64,000 nt of DNA, from NCBI GenBank assembly GCA_038236995.1, contig JBBRZE010000014.1, positions 1 through 64,000 on the forward strand. The letters run 5' to 3'. A program made the position numbers and the translations under genes. Origin of the DNA: JAAFHB01 sp038236995. Lineage in GTDB: Bacteria > Bacteroidota > Bacteroidia > Bacteroidales > Prolixibacteraceae. Positions within the stretch are counted from its first letter, which is position 1. Each line of letters starts with the position of its first letter. The notes beneath the pieces are model-generated. The model was not told the DNA's origin and did no database searches. It was given only the letters and a program-made list of their open reading frames with translations. Shown here one piece after another: positions 54,296 to 63,957 of this stretch.

Positions 54296-56050
54296 TTGAA
54301 AAAGACAATTCAACTTCTTATTTTATTCCTGCTGTCCGGAATGCTTTTACAAGCCCAGGAAAAATATGCCATAGGCATGTTTCACTTTAACCTGCAATAT
54401 GTAGCCGGCGATTATAAGATTGAGAGACGCATCATTAAAGAATCCGTTTTCCCCGTTCTACAGTTTTTCGAAAAAAATCCGCAGTATAAATCGGATATTG
54501 AAATTCAGGGGTATGCCATTGAGGTTTTTGCCGAAGAACACCCCGAAGTGTTGGCACTCCTCAAAAAACTTATAAACAGGGGGCAGATTGAGCTGGTCAT
54601 TGCCCATTATTCCGATCAGTTTTTTATTGCTTATCCGGCTCTCGACCTCCGGAAATCGATTGAGATATCCGATCGGATCCTTGCTGATCACGGAATAAAA
54701 CGATCTCGGGTCTTTTTCGGACAGGAAATACAGTGGACACCGGCCTATGCCAGTGTTCTGAAAGATAAATACGACCTGATTGCGACAAGCTCCGATCCGC
54801 ACAGTTATTACCGGGATAAGACTTTGCCTCTGGTGAACATCCACTATGGCAACGACCAGATTTTGGGATTGATTGACAGCGAAAAAGAGCTAAACGGACT
54901 AACATGGGCTTACGCATTCCTTGATGATGGTGAAGTTTTTAACTCACTCGATTACAACAGTAATTTTTATCGCGTTCCGAAACAGGAAAAAGAGAGCATC
55001 GACCGGTTCAAAAAATTAGAGAAAGAAGGCTACAAGTTTGTTACCATGACCGAACTCGCGAATAAAATCAAAAACCTGAAAGATTATAAAATCCCTGATT
55101 ATCCGTTTGTTCCGGAAGGTACCTGGAATATGTCGGTTTGCGGTCCATTTATGTGGATGGGGAGACAACGTACTGGTATCGAGAAGGACGGAATCACAAG
55201 GGCGGAATCGTACGAATTACGCGGTGCTGTCATGATGGCAGAAAGGCTTGTTGAATATGCCGAGTCCCAAGGATTTGATGTTAAGGAATTTAGGAAACTA
55301 ATTTCAGACGCATGGAAACATCTGTTGCTTTCTGAAGTTTCTGATTCAAGTGGATGGTCACCGCTATTGGTGGAGGTTCAATATACCGACAACGAAGTAG
55401 CCAATGCTGAACTGGTACTGAAAGAAGTTATGAACAAGTTAAATACGTTATTGCCTTTAGGAGACAAACCTTTCGAGGTGAACACCCAAAATGGAAAAGT
55501 ACAGCTTGCTGAAGTTGCCCAAATACGTCAGTCTAAAACAAGTGTGTTGCCAATTCCGTTCACCGTATTGTCAGAAAAGACGGTGAGCAGCGTAAAAAAA
55601 ATAAACGAAAACGTATATCAACTTGATATTAAATGCGAACGTCCAGCTGATGGCGCAGTTGAAATAGTTTTTGACACACCTGCCAACGGACTTTATTATT
55701 CAGCCGGTGCGGGCGAAGAGATCGCAGTTGAAATCCCGACTGACCTTAAACACGATCCCGCCTTCTCATTGTCAAATGGTTTTATCTACCTGAACAACGG
55801 GTACAGCCTGGTCAAGGATTGTTCGGTTGAACATATAGCGGCAACCTGGAAGATGAAAGAACAGAAATTGGTTTTCAGGGAGGAGCTCAACGAAAATAAT
55901 CCGGAGATGAATATGCGTTTCTACATTGTTAAAGGTGATGCAAAAAGCGGATTGGAACTGGCAAATAAGCTGAATACATGGCCTTCGTACCTTGTTACTT
56001 TCTCAAAAGCAGGAGTAAGCTATTCGAAAATAATGCCGGAATCATTTTAA
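54296..56050 (+). CDS. GH38/GH57-like barrel glycoside hydrolase, secreted, TTG start
   Basis: The 584-residue protein has a signal peptide (KKTIQLLILFLLSGMLLQA) whose only workable start is TTG 54296, because the next ATG falls inside the hydrophobic core. The first ~260 residues resemble the (beta/alpha)7 barrel of GH38/GH57 enzymes: YAIGMFHFNLQYVAGDY, IQGYAIEVFAEEHPEVLAL and FFGQEIQWTPAY. The helical bundle has AWKHLLLSEVSDSSGWSP, like the mannosidase/glucosidase three-helix region. A role with the GH92 mannosidases is possible. The gene starts a plus-strand operon; the following gene starts 48 bases after its stop. Confidence 0.6.
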   Translation: MKKTIQLLILFLLSGMLLQAQEKYAIGMFHFNLQYVAGDYKIERRIIKESVFPVLQFFEKNPQYKSDIEIQGYAIEVFAEEHPEVLALLKKLINRGQIELVIAHYSDQFFIAYPALDLRKSIEISDRILADHGIKRSRVFFGQEIQWTPAYASVLKDKYDLIATSSDPHSYYRDKTLPLVNIHYGNDQILGLIDSEKELNGLTWAYAFLDDGEVFNSLDYNSNFYRVPKQEKESIDRFKKLEKEGYKFVTMTELANKIKNLKDYKIPDYPFVPEGTWNMSVCGPFMWMGRQRTGIEKDGITRAESYELRGAVMMAERLVEYAESQGFDVKEFRKLISDAWKHLLLSEVSDSSGWSPLLVEVQYTDNEVANAELVLKEVMNKLNTLLPLGDKPFEVNTQNGKVQLAEVAQIRQSKTSVLPIPFTVLSEKTVSSVKKINENVYQLDIKCERPADGAVEIVFDTPANGLYYSAGAGEEIAVEIPTDLKHDPAFSLSNGFIYLNNGYSLVKDCSVEHIAATWKMKEQKLVFREELNENNPEMNMRFYIVKGDAKSGLELANKLNTWPSYLVTFSKAGVSYSKIMPESF

Positions 56051-56098
56051 CCTGATGAATCCTTGAAAAATTTAAACTTTTTAAACACGAAACCGAAG

Positions 56099-57703
56099 AT
56101 GAATAGTTCAATGAAAACGGTTTTTACTATTGTATTCCTTTGGATGACAATTAATTTATCTGCAAAAGAGTACAATATAACAGAATATGGAGCAAAATCA
56201 GATACCACTTTCCTGAGTACAAAAGCCATACAGGCAGCTATTGATGACTGCAACAGGAACAATGGCGGGAAAGTGATGATTCCATCGGGCAATTACCTGT
56301 CTGGCACACTTTATTTCAGAAGTAATGTAACCATTAACCTGGAGAAAGGAGCTACTTTATATGGCAGCAAACATCTGATAGATTACCCTGAGAACCAGCC
56401 TGAATATACTTTTTACAGGAAAGGAAATGTAAAACGGGCATTATTTTACGCTGAAAAATGCGGCAACATCGCGATTGAAGGAGAAGGAACTATAAATGGC
56501 CAGGGCGAATTTTTCCTGGTTCCCAAAGGAACAAAGATAGATTCGTATACTGTAAGACCTTACCTCATCTGGATGATTCAGTGTACAAACGTACGAACAG
56601 AAGGAATCAAACTCCGGAATTCAGCCTTATGGATGCAACACTACCTGGCCTGCGATAATCTCTACATCCATAACATTGATGTGTTTAACCACTGCAACAG
56701 TAACAACGACATGATCGATGTGGATGGTTGCCACGACGTCAGGATTTCGGATTGCATTGGTGATTCCGATGACGATGGAATTACATTTAAAAGTACCTCC
56801 GGAAGGGCCAATGAAAATATTGTTGTTACCAACTGTATCCTTAGCAGCCATTGCAATGCGATGAAAATGGGTACTGAATCAAATACCGGTTTTAAAAACG
56901 TACTAATTTCAAATATCGTTGTCAGGCCTTCGAAAGTAACCGATAAATCAATCGGCGGTATTCCAAATGGACATACAGGGATTGCACTTGAACTGGTAGA
57001 TGGCGGAATTCTGGATGGTGTGATGATTTCAAATATTCATATCGATGGCGTTGAATGCCCGATCTTTATTCGTTTGGGGAACCGGGCCCGGCCTTATTTC
57101 GAAGGTCAGAAAATTGATAAACCAGGGTTGCTTCAAAATATTTCAATCAGTGATGTGATAGCCACCAATGCTAAAAATACAGGTTGCTCTATCTCCGGTA
57201 TTCCAGGTTATCCAGTCAGGAACATCAGTTTGAGTCATATCTGCATTGAGATTGAAGGTGGTGGAACAAAAGAAGATTTCCAAAGGGAGATTCCGGAAAT
57301 GGAAAAAGCTTATCCGGAATACGACATGTTTGATCGGCTCCCTTCCTACGGATTTTTTATCAGGCATGCTGAAAATGTCCGTTTTTCGGATATTCAACTG
57401 AAAACAAAAATTGAAGACCTTAGGCCTGCCCTCTTCTTATCAGATGTTCAGAATTCAGACCTTGATAATCTTCGGCTGACTGGCACAGCAAACAATGAAT
57501 GTTCGATTTCAATCGAAAAAACCGAAGGCATCCGGATTAGTGGATGCCGGATCCAGGAGGCGTCGAATAGTTTGGTGTATTTAAAAGGAAATGAAAATTC
57601 AAAAATTACCGTAATCAATAACGACCTAACCGGCATTAAAACGCTTTTCAAGGTTGATAACAAGGCAAAGAATGTGATCCGAGAATATGGTAATATTAAG
57701 TAA
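56099..57703 (+). CDS. GH28-like polygalacturonase-fold protein, secreted
   Basis: The 534-residue protein has a signal peptide (KTVFTIVFLWMTINLSAK). GH28 beta-helix landmarks follow: EYGAKSDTTFLSTKAIQAAI, then SNNDMIDVDGCHDV, DSDDDGITFKS, SHCNAMKMGTES and RLGNR. These correspond to the NTD, DD, GHG and RIK sites, but the GHG and RIK motifs read SHC and RLG, so activity may differ from a classical polygalacturonase. GH28 enzymes cleave homogalacturonan or rhamnogalacturonan, or trim them as exo-enzymes. Start choice between ATG 56099 and 56111 is not fixed by an obvious ribosome site. The frame is open further, to TTG 56063. Confidence 0.75.
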   Translation: MNSSMKTVFTIVFLWMTINLSAKEYNITEYGAKSDTTFLSTKAIQAAIDDCNRNNGGKVMIPSGNYLSGTLYFRSNVTINLEKGATLYGSKHLIDYPENQPEYTFYRKGNVKRALFYAEKCGNIAIEGEGTINGQGEFFLVPKGTKIDSYTVRPYLIWMIQCTNVRTEGIKLRNSALWMQHYLACDNLYIHNIDVFNHCNSNNDMIDVDGCHDVRISDCIGDSDDDGITFKSTSGRANENIVVTNCILSSHCNAMKMGTESNTGFKNVLISNIVVRPSKVTDKSIGGIPNGHTGIALELVDGGILDGVMISNIHIDGVECPIFIRLGNRARPYFEGQKIDKPGLLQNISISDVIATNAKNTGCSISGIPGYPVRNISLSHICIEIEGGGTKEDFQREIPEMEKAYPEYDMFDRLPSYGFFIRHAENVRFSDIQLKTKIEDLRPALFLSDVQNSDLDNLRLTGTANNECSISIEKTEGIRISGCRIQEASNSLVYLKGNENSKITVINNDLTGIKTLFKVDNKAKNVIREYGNIK

Positions 57704-57724
57704 ATCAATATCTAATATATAAAA

Positions 57725-58588
57725 ATGCATTTTATGAAACATCATCATTTAATACTGAATTTGTTACTCCTGCTATCGCTCCTTGCCTTTAGCCCTACAA
57801 ATAATTTTGAGAAAACACTGGCGAAATTTCACGATCCGAACACGGGATCTATTTTGGTAGCTGCGCACCGTTCGGGCCACAATGGCCACCCCGAGAACTC
57901 TTTGTCTGCACTGAAACATGCCATTGAAATTGGTGTTGATATTGCCGAACTGGATGTGAAGGTGACCAAAGATAGCGTTGTCGTGTTAATGCACGACGGA
58001 AGTATCGACCGGACAACCAATGGAAAAGGAAATGCGGAGAACTTCACCCTGGCTGAACTGAAGAAATTCAGGCTTAGAATGCCTGACGGAACACTCACAG
58101 ACGAAACAATTCCAACTTTTGAAGATTTTCTTAACTTGGCGAAAGGTCATATCATGGTCGATATCGATATCAAAACCAGCAATTTAAAACCAGTTGTTGA
58201 CGTTGTTAAGAAAACAAAAACGCAGGCGCAGGTTTTCTATTTCGACGACGATTACGAGTCGTTGGAAAAAGTCAGATCACTGGATGCCCGTTCGATGTTT
58301 ATGCCACGCGCACATTCTTATCATGAAACTGACTCCGCATTGATTCGTTTCTCTCCACAGGTTATACATATTGACGAAACATTTTATACTTTTGAGGTAA
58401 CCCGTTTGATCAATAGCAAAAATGCCAGGGTATGGATCAATGCTTTAGGCGATCCCGATAAAAAGATACGCAAAGGTGCCATTGACGAGGCCATCACCAG
58501 TTTGCTAATGAAGAATGCTAATATTATACAAACTGATGAACCTAAGAAAATCCTGGCTTATTTACGTTCCATAGGATTGCATGATTAA
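57725..58588 (+). CDS. glycerophosphodiester phosphodiesterase-family exported protein
   Basis: The 287-residue protein has a signal peptide and the GDPD barrel. Catalytic or metal residues are visible: AAHRSGHNGHPENS (His48-Arg49, Glu57-Asn58), IAELDVKVTKD (Glu75, Asp77) and LMHDGSIDRTT (His90-Asp91). It would hydrolyse glycerophosphodiesters outside the cytoplasm; family members in glycan loci may act on teichoic-like or phospholipid-derived groups. It starts 21 bases after the GH28-like gene. ATG 57734 is an alternative start. Confidence 0.85.
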   Translation: MHFMKHHHLILNLLLLLSLLAFSPTNNFEKTLAKFHDPNTGSILVAAHRSGHNGHPENSLSALKHAIEIGVDIAELDVKVTKDSVVVLMHDGSIDRTTNGKGNAENFTLAELKKFRLRMPDGTLTDETIPTFEDFLNLAKGHIMVDIDIKTSNLKPVVDVVKKTKTQAQVFYFDDDYESLEKVRSLDARSMFMPRAHSYHETDSALIRFSPQVIHIDETFYTFEVTRLINSKNARVWINALGDPDKKIRKGAIDEAITSLLMKNANIIQTDEPKKILAYLRSIGLHD

Positions 58589-58680
58589 CTTTATTTAGGA
58601 TGATGAGCAGGTTTTTTATTCCCATTTCAGGAATGACCAATTGAATTACAACATTTTAATGCCTTACAAATCAGCATATA

Positions 58681-61113
58681 ATGAATCCAAAACGAATTGC
58701 CTGTATTCTTATGTTATGCCTGACTTTATCTTCCGTCTGCGCCGGGCAACCGATCGATTTCTCAAAGGCATCCATTCTCCTTACGGAAAAGAAAAACATG
58801 CAATTGCAAAAAGCCGTTCAGGTTTTGCAGGAAGAGATTCAGAAACGAACGGGTATCTTTCTGCCGGCAACAGATAAATTATCCTCTAAAAACAAACTGG
58901 TTATTGCGATTATCGTTGAAGGACAATTAAATAAGTTGCCTGAGGCTTTCATGCATGTTATCAGCAAACTGCCAGCCACAGGTAAAGACGGATATAAAAT
59001 TGCTTTCTCTGATAATCATTCGATTGTGATTGCCGGTCATGACGAACGTGGCGCGCTCTACGGTGTTGGTCGTTTTTTGAGAATGCTGGAGATGCGTACC
59101 GGCCAGGTACTTGTTCCTGATAATATAAATATTTCTTCAACTCCTGCTTACCCTATTCGGGGGCATCAGTTGGGATACCGACCCAAAACAAATGCTTACG
59201 ACGCATGGGATGTCGCACAATTTGACAGGTATATCAGGGATCTTGCTATTTTCGGAGCTAACAGCATCGAGATCATGCCGCCGCGCACGGATGATGATTT
59301 CACGAGTATCAACATGAAATTGCCTGCCATTAAGATGATTGCCGAACAATCGAGAATCTGTAAAGAATATGGACTGGATGTTTGGATGTGGTACCCCAAT
59401 ATGGGAAGTAATTATTCTTCACCCGATTCAATTCGAAAGGAACTCGATGAACGCGAAAAGGTTTTCAGCGTATTGCCGAAACTGGATGCACTCTTTGTCC
59501 CGGCTGGAGATCCGGGCGATCTTGAACCGGATGAACTGTTTAGCTGGTTGGAGAAAGAGGCAATAGTGCTGCATAAATATCACCCGAATGCCAAAATATG
59601 GGTTTCACCCCAGGTATTTAAACCCTCTGCCGAATGGTACCGCAAATTTTATCAGCATGTCAACCGGCAATACGACTGGTTTGGAGGCATTGTGTACGGT
59701 CCATGGATAAAAACACCGCTTCCGGAAGTAAAAAAGTTGATCAATCCATCGGTTAAGATTCGGCTTTACCCCGATATCACACATAGTTTTAGTTGCCAGT
59801 ATCCGGTTCCCGACTGGGACATCGCTTATGCAATGACTTTAGGGCGTGAATGTATCAATCCGCGTCCGGAAGACGAGAAATTCATTCACAACTTGTATGC
59901 TCCTTTGGCGCAGGGAAGCATCAGTTATTCTGAAGGAACCAATGATGATGTGAATAAAATGGTTTGGAGCGACCAGGATTGGAATCCCTCAACACCAGAA
60001 CTTGAAACGTTGCGTGATTATGCACGCTATTATATAGGGCCCGATTATACGGAAGGAGTTGCCCAGGGATTGATGTCGCTGGAACAGAATTTCAAGGGAC
60101 CTCTGTTGTCGAGCGATCAGGTGCAAAGAACTTTTCAGCAATGGCAGGATATGGAAAAAAGTGCTTCAGCAAATGTTTTGAGTAATCCCCGTTTCCAAAG
60201 CGGATTGATAAGGGCTTATTTCGATGCCTACATCCAGCGAAGGTTAATTTATGAAACCCACCTTGAACGTCAGGCACGTAATATTCTTGAAAGTGCGAAG
60301 ATATCAGGTTCCAATTCGGCAATCATAAACGCCAGAAATACATTGGCACTTGCAAATGAAAAGCCGGTTTCGCCTGATTTAAAGGAGCGCTGCTATGCGC
60401 TCGCTGATTCCTTGTTTCGCAGCTTTGGCGCCCAGCTTACTATTGAAAAACACAATGCAATGAGCGGAAGGGGAAACTTTATCGACAATATTGATATCCC
60501 GCTAAACGATGCACTTTGGATATTGGATCAGCTGAACACCATCGAAAGGCTTCCGGATGAAAACAAACGGCTGACTGCCATCGAGAATATGCTTCACCGG
60601 ACAGATCCGGGTCCAGGCGGATTTTACGACAATTTTGGAACTCCTTCTGCCTGGAAACGGGTAAAAACGAGGAAGACATGGGCAGAAGATCCGGGAAGTC
60701 TTGAATCGCCCCGCGTAAGTTTCGGTGTTGGATTAACAGGGGTTGACTGGGTACATGAAATTGTCGCAAAAGGGTTTGAAGGTCAGACGACTCCACTGGC
60801 ATGGATGAACCAGATCAATACATTGTATGATACTCCGCTGGAGATGGAATATAATAACCTGGATGGTCACACTGAATATACATTGAGAATCGCCTATACG
60901 GGTCGTTTTCGTTCGAATATGAAACTTGTTGCCGACGGAGTTACAATACATGTTTTTATAAGGATGGGAACCAAACCTTTGTTTGAGTTTTCACTTCCGA
61001 AAGCGATAACAAAGGATGGCAAAGTCAGATTCACATGGACTTGCGGAACAGATGATGGCGGCGAAGGTGAACGGGGTTCGCAGGTTGCTGAAATCTGGCT
61101 GATTAAAAAATGA
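58681..61113 (+). CDS. GH67/GH20-like glycoside hydrolase, secreted (paralog of 16415-18757)
   Basis: This 810-residue exported protein (signal ends near VCAGQ) is the second copy of the family seen at 16415-18757. Shared landmarks are the N-terminal GHDERGALYGVGRFLR, then TPAYPIRGHQLGYR, LDALFVPAGDPGD, YPDITHSFSCQYP, SISYSEGTNDDVNKM and a C-terminal beta domain (MEYNNLDGHTEYTLRI). Conserved acidic residues in GDPGD and SEGTNDD are the best catalytic candidates. I would describe it as a uronidase/hexosaminidase-like exo-enzyme without a confirmed GH number. The gene is followed after 54 bases by the DUF4838 gene. Confidence 0.65.
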   Translation: MNPKRIACILMLCLTLSSVCAGQPIDFSKASILLTEKKNMQLQKAVQVLQEEIQKRTGIFLPATDKLSSKNKLVIAIIVEGQLNKLPEAFMHVISKLPATGKDGYKIAFSDNHSIVIAGHDERGALYGVGRFLRMLEMRTGQVLVPDNINISSTPAYPIRGHQLGYRPKTNAYDAWDVAQFDRYIRDLAIFGANSIEIMPPRTDDDFTSINMKLPAIKMIAEQSRICKEYGLDVWMWYPNMGSNYSSPDSIRKELDEREKVFSVLPKLDALFVPAGDPGDLEPDELFSWLEKEAIVLHKYHPNAKIWVSPQVFKPSAEWYRKFYQHVNRQYDWFGGIVYGPWIKTPLPEVKKLINPSVKIRLYPDITHSFSCQYPVPDWDIAYAMTLGRECINPRPEDEKFIHNLYAPLAQGSISYSEGTNDDVNKMVWSDQDWNPSTPELETLRDYARYYIGPDYTEGVAQGLMSLEQNFKGPLLSSDQVQRTFQQWQDMEKSASANVLSNPRFQSGLIRAYFDAYIQRRLIYETHLERQARNILESAKISGSNSAIINARNTLALANEKPVSPDLKERCYALADSLFRSFGAQLTIEKHNAMSGRGNFIDNIDIPLNDALWILDQLNTIERLPDENKRLTAIENMLHRTDPGPGGFYDNFGTPSAWKRVKTRKTWAEDPGSLESPRVSFGVGLTGVDWVHEIVAKGFEGQTTPLAWMNQINTLYDTPLEMEYNNLDGHTEYTLRIAYTGRFRSNMKLVADGVTIHVFIRMGTKPLFEFSLPKAITKDGKVRFTWTCGTDDGGEGERGSQVAEIWLIKK

Positions 61114-61167
61114 ATCAATAGAATCCGCATCAAATGAGTTCATAACCAATATAAAAAACAAACCAAA

Positions 61168-63744
61168 ATGGTCCGAAAAATCTTCTTCATCATGATCTTT
61201 GCGTGTGTTTTTAAAGGAACATCAACAGCGCAGCAAATCACGTCCCAACCTGTCATTCAGGAACAATGGCTAAAATCCTGGCTGCTATGCGGACCTATTC
61301 CGATTAAAGAGCCCAAAGATGCTGCTGATTCCTGGGATCACCTTGTTGGATTTAATAATGACTACCTGCAAAAAGCGGGAGGAGAGCAACATCTTCAGGT
61401 GAAAGCCGGGGATGTTGTGAAATATACAAATGGTTCAGCCAAATGGAAAATCTACAATTCACCCGATTCCATCATTGACCTCGTTAAAGTGGTATCTAAA
61501 GCTTCACCTGTATTTGCCTATGCCTATACCGAAGTACTTTCCGACGAAAATAAGATATGGTTCATCAGTTTAGGTTCAAATGACGGAGGAAAACTTTTGG
61601 TTAATAGCGTGAATGTATGGGATTACCAGCAAGCCCGCGGATTGGTGACCGGTGATGATGTGATTCCCGTACTGCTCAAAAAAGGTAAGAATACATTGCT
61701 TTTTAAAATAGAACAACGTGGAAATCAATGGGGATTTTGTGCCCGCTTCCTCCCATTTTCACCAGCAAATCTTGCCGAAAGAGGCGAACTATTCACGATT
61801 TCAACCAATGAAAATGGAGAATCTGAAATAACTTCAAAATTCACTTCCCCGGTTTTGGCGCAATTAATTCAAAATGTGAATATTGAGATCTTAAACAACC
61901 AGAATCAACCGGTTTTGAAAGAACAACGAGCCACCGGTTTCTGCGGTAAGCTGAATCTAAAATCAGGTGATTATCAATCATACAACGCGATACTGGACAT
62001 TCTTTTAAAAAGCGGTGAATCCATCCAAAAGAAAGCTCCCTTTTTTGCCGGGAAACGGATGAACTATGCACTTTTTTCGAACCAGAAATCAGACTACTCC
62101 ATCGTTCTAAGTCCGAATGCTTCCGAATCGGAACAATGGGCAGCCAAAGAACTTCAGCAATGGATCAAAGAAATCAGCGGTGTTGAATTGCCCATCCAGC
62201 ATATGGATCAATCACATAAAGGACCCCGGTTCATCATCGGTTACAACGATATTGTCCAGGAAAAGACCGGGGCAAAAGCTCCCGCCGATCCGGATGAATC
62301 GTTCCGTTATTGCAATTCAGGGTCAGATATACTGATCTGGGGTGGAAATAGGCGCGGAACGATGTATGGCGTGATGGCTTTTCTTGAAAACGAATTGGGC
62401 TGCAGATGGTACACACCATCTGTAAGTGTTATTCCAAAGAAAACAAATTATAGTTTCAGTTGGCTGGATCATTCCGAAAAACCGGGCATCAGGGTCAGGA
62501 ATGATTTCTATTTTGAAGCCTTCGATCCCACCTGGGCTGCCCGGAACAGGATGAATGGTACGCTTGGATTCACCGAATCGAGGCAACAACCCGGCGGAAT
62601 GGAAAGTTACTGGGCAGTTCATACCTTTTATCCGCTGATGCCGCCCGAAGAATTTTACGCCAAACACCCCGAATACTACAGTCTGATTGATGGAAAACGG
62701 ATTCATGAACAGGCTCAATTGTGTCTCACAAACCCCGATGTATTGAAAATAATTACAGATAGGATCAAAAAACGGATGCGCGAAAGTCCTGAATATTTGA
62801 TTTATGACGTCTCACAAAATGATTGGCGTAACCCATGCCAGTGTGATAAATGCCAGGCCATTGTAAAGAAAGAAGGCAGCGAATCAGGTATTATCGTCTG
62901 GTTTGTGAACCAGGTGGCCGAAGCAGTTGAAAAGGAATTCCCCGATAAGTTCATTGGCACATTGGCTTACCAGTATACCCGCACTCCTCCAAAATCAATT
63001 CATCCACGGAGTAATGTGGTTGTAAGGTTGTGCAGTATTGAATGTTGCTTTGCACACGATTTCAAAACCTGCCCCGAAAACCAATCCTTTATGGCTGATC
63101 TCAAAAGCTGGTCAGCGCTGGCCCCTCATCTATACATCTGGGATTACGTGGTGAATTTCAGCCATTACGTGATGCCTTATCCAAACTTTAACGTCCTGCA
63201 GTCCAACATCAAAACTCTGGGTGAAAACAATTCGATCGGGATTATGGAACAGGCCGCTTACCAAAGCCGGGGCGGCGAATTTTCAGAACTCCGGTCCTAC
63301 CTGATATCCCGTCTGCTTTGGAATCCCGATTGTGATGTTGAAAAAGTGATCAATGATTTTATGGCTGGCTACTATGGAAGAGCCGGCAAACAGGTCAGGG
63401 AGTATTATGATTTGCTGCATGGACTGATCACTCCTGAAACCCACATTCACCTTGGATTATCGCCAGATGACCCTATTTTCACCGATGATTTTGTGAATGA
63501 AGCCTCCCTTATTTTTAAAGAAGCGGCAAAAGTTGCTGATAATGATGAGATCATGCACCGGGTTGAAATGGCATCACTGCCTGTTCTGTACCTGAAATGC
63601 AAAAGAACACCTGTACTTGCCAAATATGATGGCACGTATGCAAAGTTCTGTGAGATAGCCAAACGCGAAGGGGTGACCTATTATGCCGAAGCGGGCGAAC
63701 CGCATCGTTTTGCCTTTCACAAGTGGGTTGAAGGTGCAAAATAA
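61168..63744 (+). CDS. DUF4838 domain protein, secreted, glycan-active
   Basis: The 858-residue protein has a signal peptide (KIFFIMIFACVFKGTSTA). A beta-rich N-terminal region of about 290 residues follows, then a GH20b/alpha-glucuronidase-like N-terminal domain (ASESEQWAAKELQQWIKEISGV, NRRGTMYGVMAFLENELGCRWY). The DUF4838 barrel follows, with YDVSQNDWRNPCQCDKCQAI, WDYVVNFSHYVMPYP and GIMEQAAYQSRGGE. The four-Cys motif CQCDKCQ could bind a metal. DUF4838 is common in Bacteroidota glycan loci, but the substrate is unknown. Its domain plan is related to the gene before it, so the two may attack adjacent linkages. Confidence 0.75.
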   Translation: MVRKIFFIMIFACVFKGTSTAQQITSQPVIQEQWLKSWLLCGPIPIKEPKDAADSWDHLVGFNNDYLQKAGGEQHLQVKAGDVVKYTNGSAKWKIYNSPDSIIDLVKVVSKASPVFAYAYTEVLSDENKIWFISLGSNDGGKLLVNSVNVWDYQQARGLVTGDDVIPVLLKKGKNTLLFKIEQRGNQWGFCARFLPFSPANLAERGELFTISTNENGESEITSKFTSPVLAQLIQNVNIEILNNQNQPVLKEQRATGFCGKLNLKSGDYQSYNAILDILLKSGESIQKKAPFFAGKRMNYALFSNQKSDYSIVLSPNASESEQWAAKELQQWIKEISGVELPIQHMDQSHKGPRFIIGYNDIVQEKTGAKAPADPDESFRYCNSGSDILIWGGNRRGTMYGVMAFLENELGCRWYTPSVSVIPKKTNYSFSWLDHSEKPGIRVRNDFYFEAFDPTWAARNRMNGTLGFTESRQQPGGMESYWAVHTFYPLMPPEEFYAKHPEYYSLIDGKRIHEQAQLCLTNPDVLKIITDRIKKRMRESPEYLIYDVSQNDWRNPCQCDKCQAIVKKEGSESGIIVWFVNQVAEAVEKEFPDKFIGTLAYQYTRTPPKSIHPRSNVVVRLCSIECCFAHDFKTCPENQSFMADLKSWSALAPHLYIWDYVVNFSHYVMPYPNFNVLQSNIKTLGENNSIGIMEQAAYQSRGGEFSELRSYLISRLLWNPDCDVEKVINDFMAGYYGRAGKQVREYYDLLHGLITPETHIHLGLSPDDPIFTDDFVNEASLIFKEAAKVADNDEIMHRVEMASLPVLYLKCKRTPVLAKYDGTYAKFCEIAKREGVTYYAEAGEPHRFAFHKWVEGAK

Positions 63745-63779
63745 TAAGTTGAGACAATGCTAAAAACTAACTAATAATT

Positions 63780-63875
63780 ATCTCTGCGGTTCGTTGCGCC
63801 TTCTTTGCGGTTCTCTGCGGTATAAAAAAAGTTTAAACGCAGAGAACCGCAGAGGTAATACGCGGAGAACCGCTA
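63780..63875. repeat. REP-like palindromic intergenic element
   Basis: GC-rich arms GCGGTTCTCTGCG (63807-63819) and CGCAGAGAACCGC (63838-63850) form a perfect 13-base stem. Further CTCTGCGGTTCG and CGGAGAACCGC copies lie outside. The compositional contrast with the AT-rich surroundings marks it as a dispersed palindromic repeat. It also could act as a terminator for the DUF4838 gene. Confidence 0.75.
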
Positions 63876-63957
63876 AGACAAGACTTTTAAAGGCTTCTTT
63901 TTTATGAACTTCATTCCCAGGTTTGTAATCAAAAACTTATACTGAAAATTCAATCTA

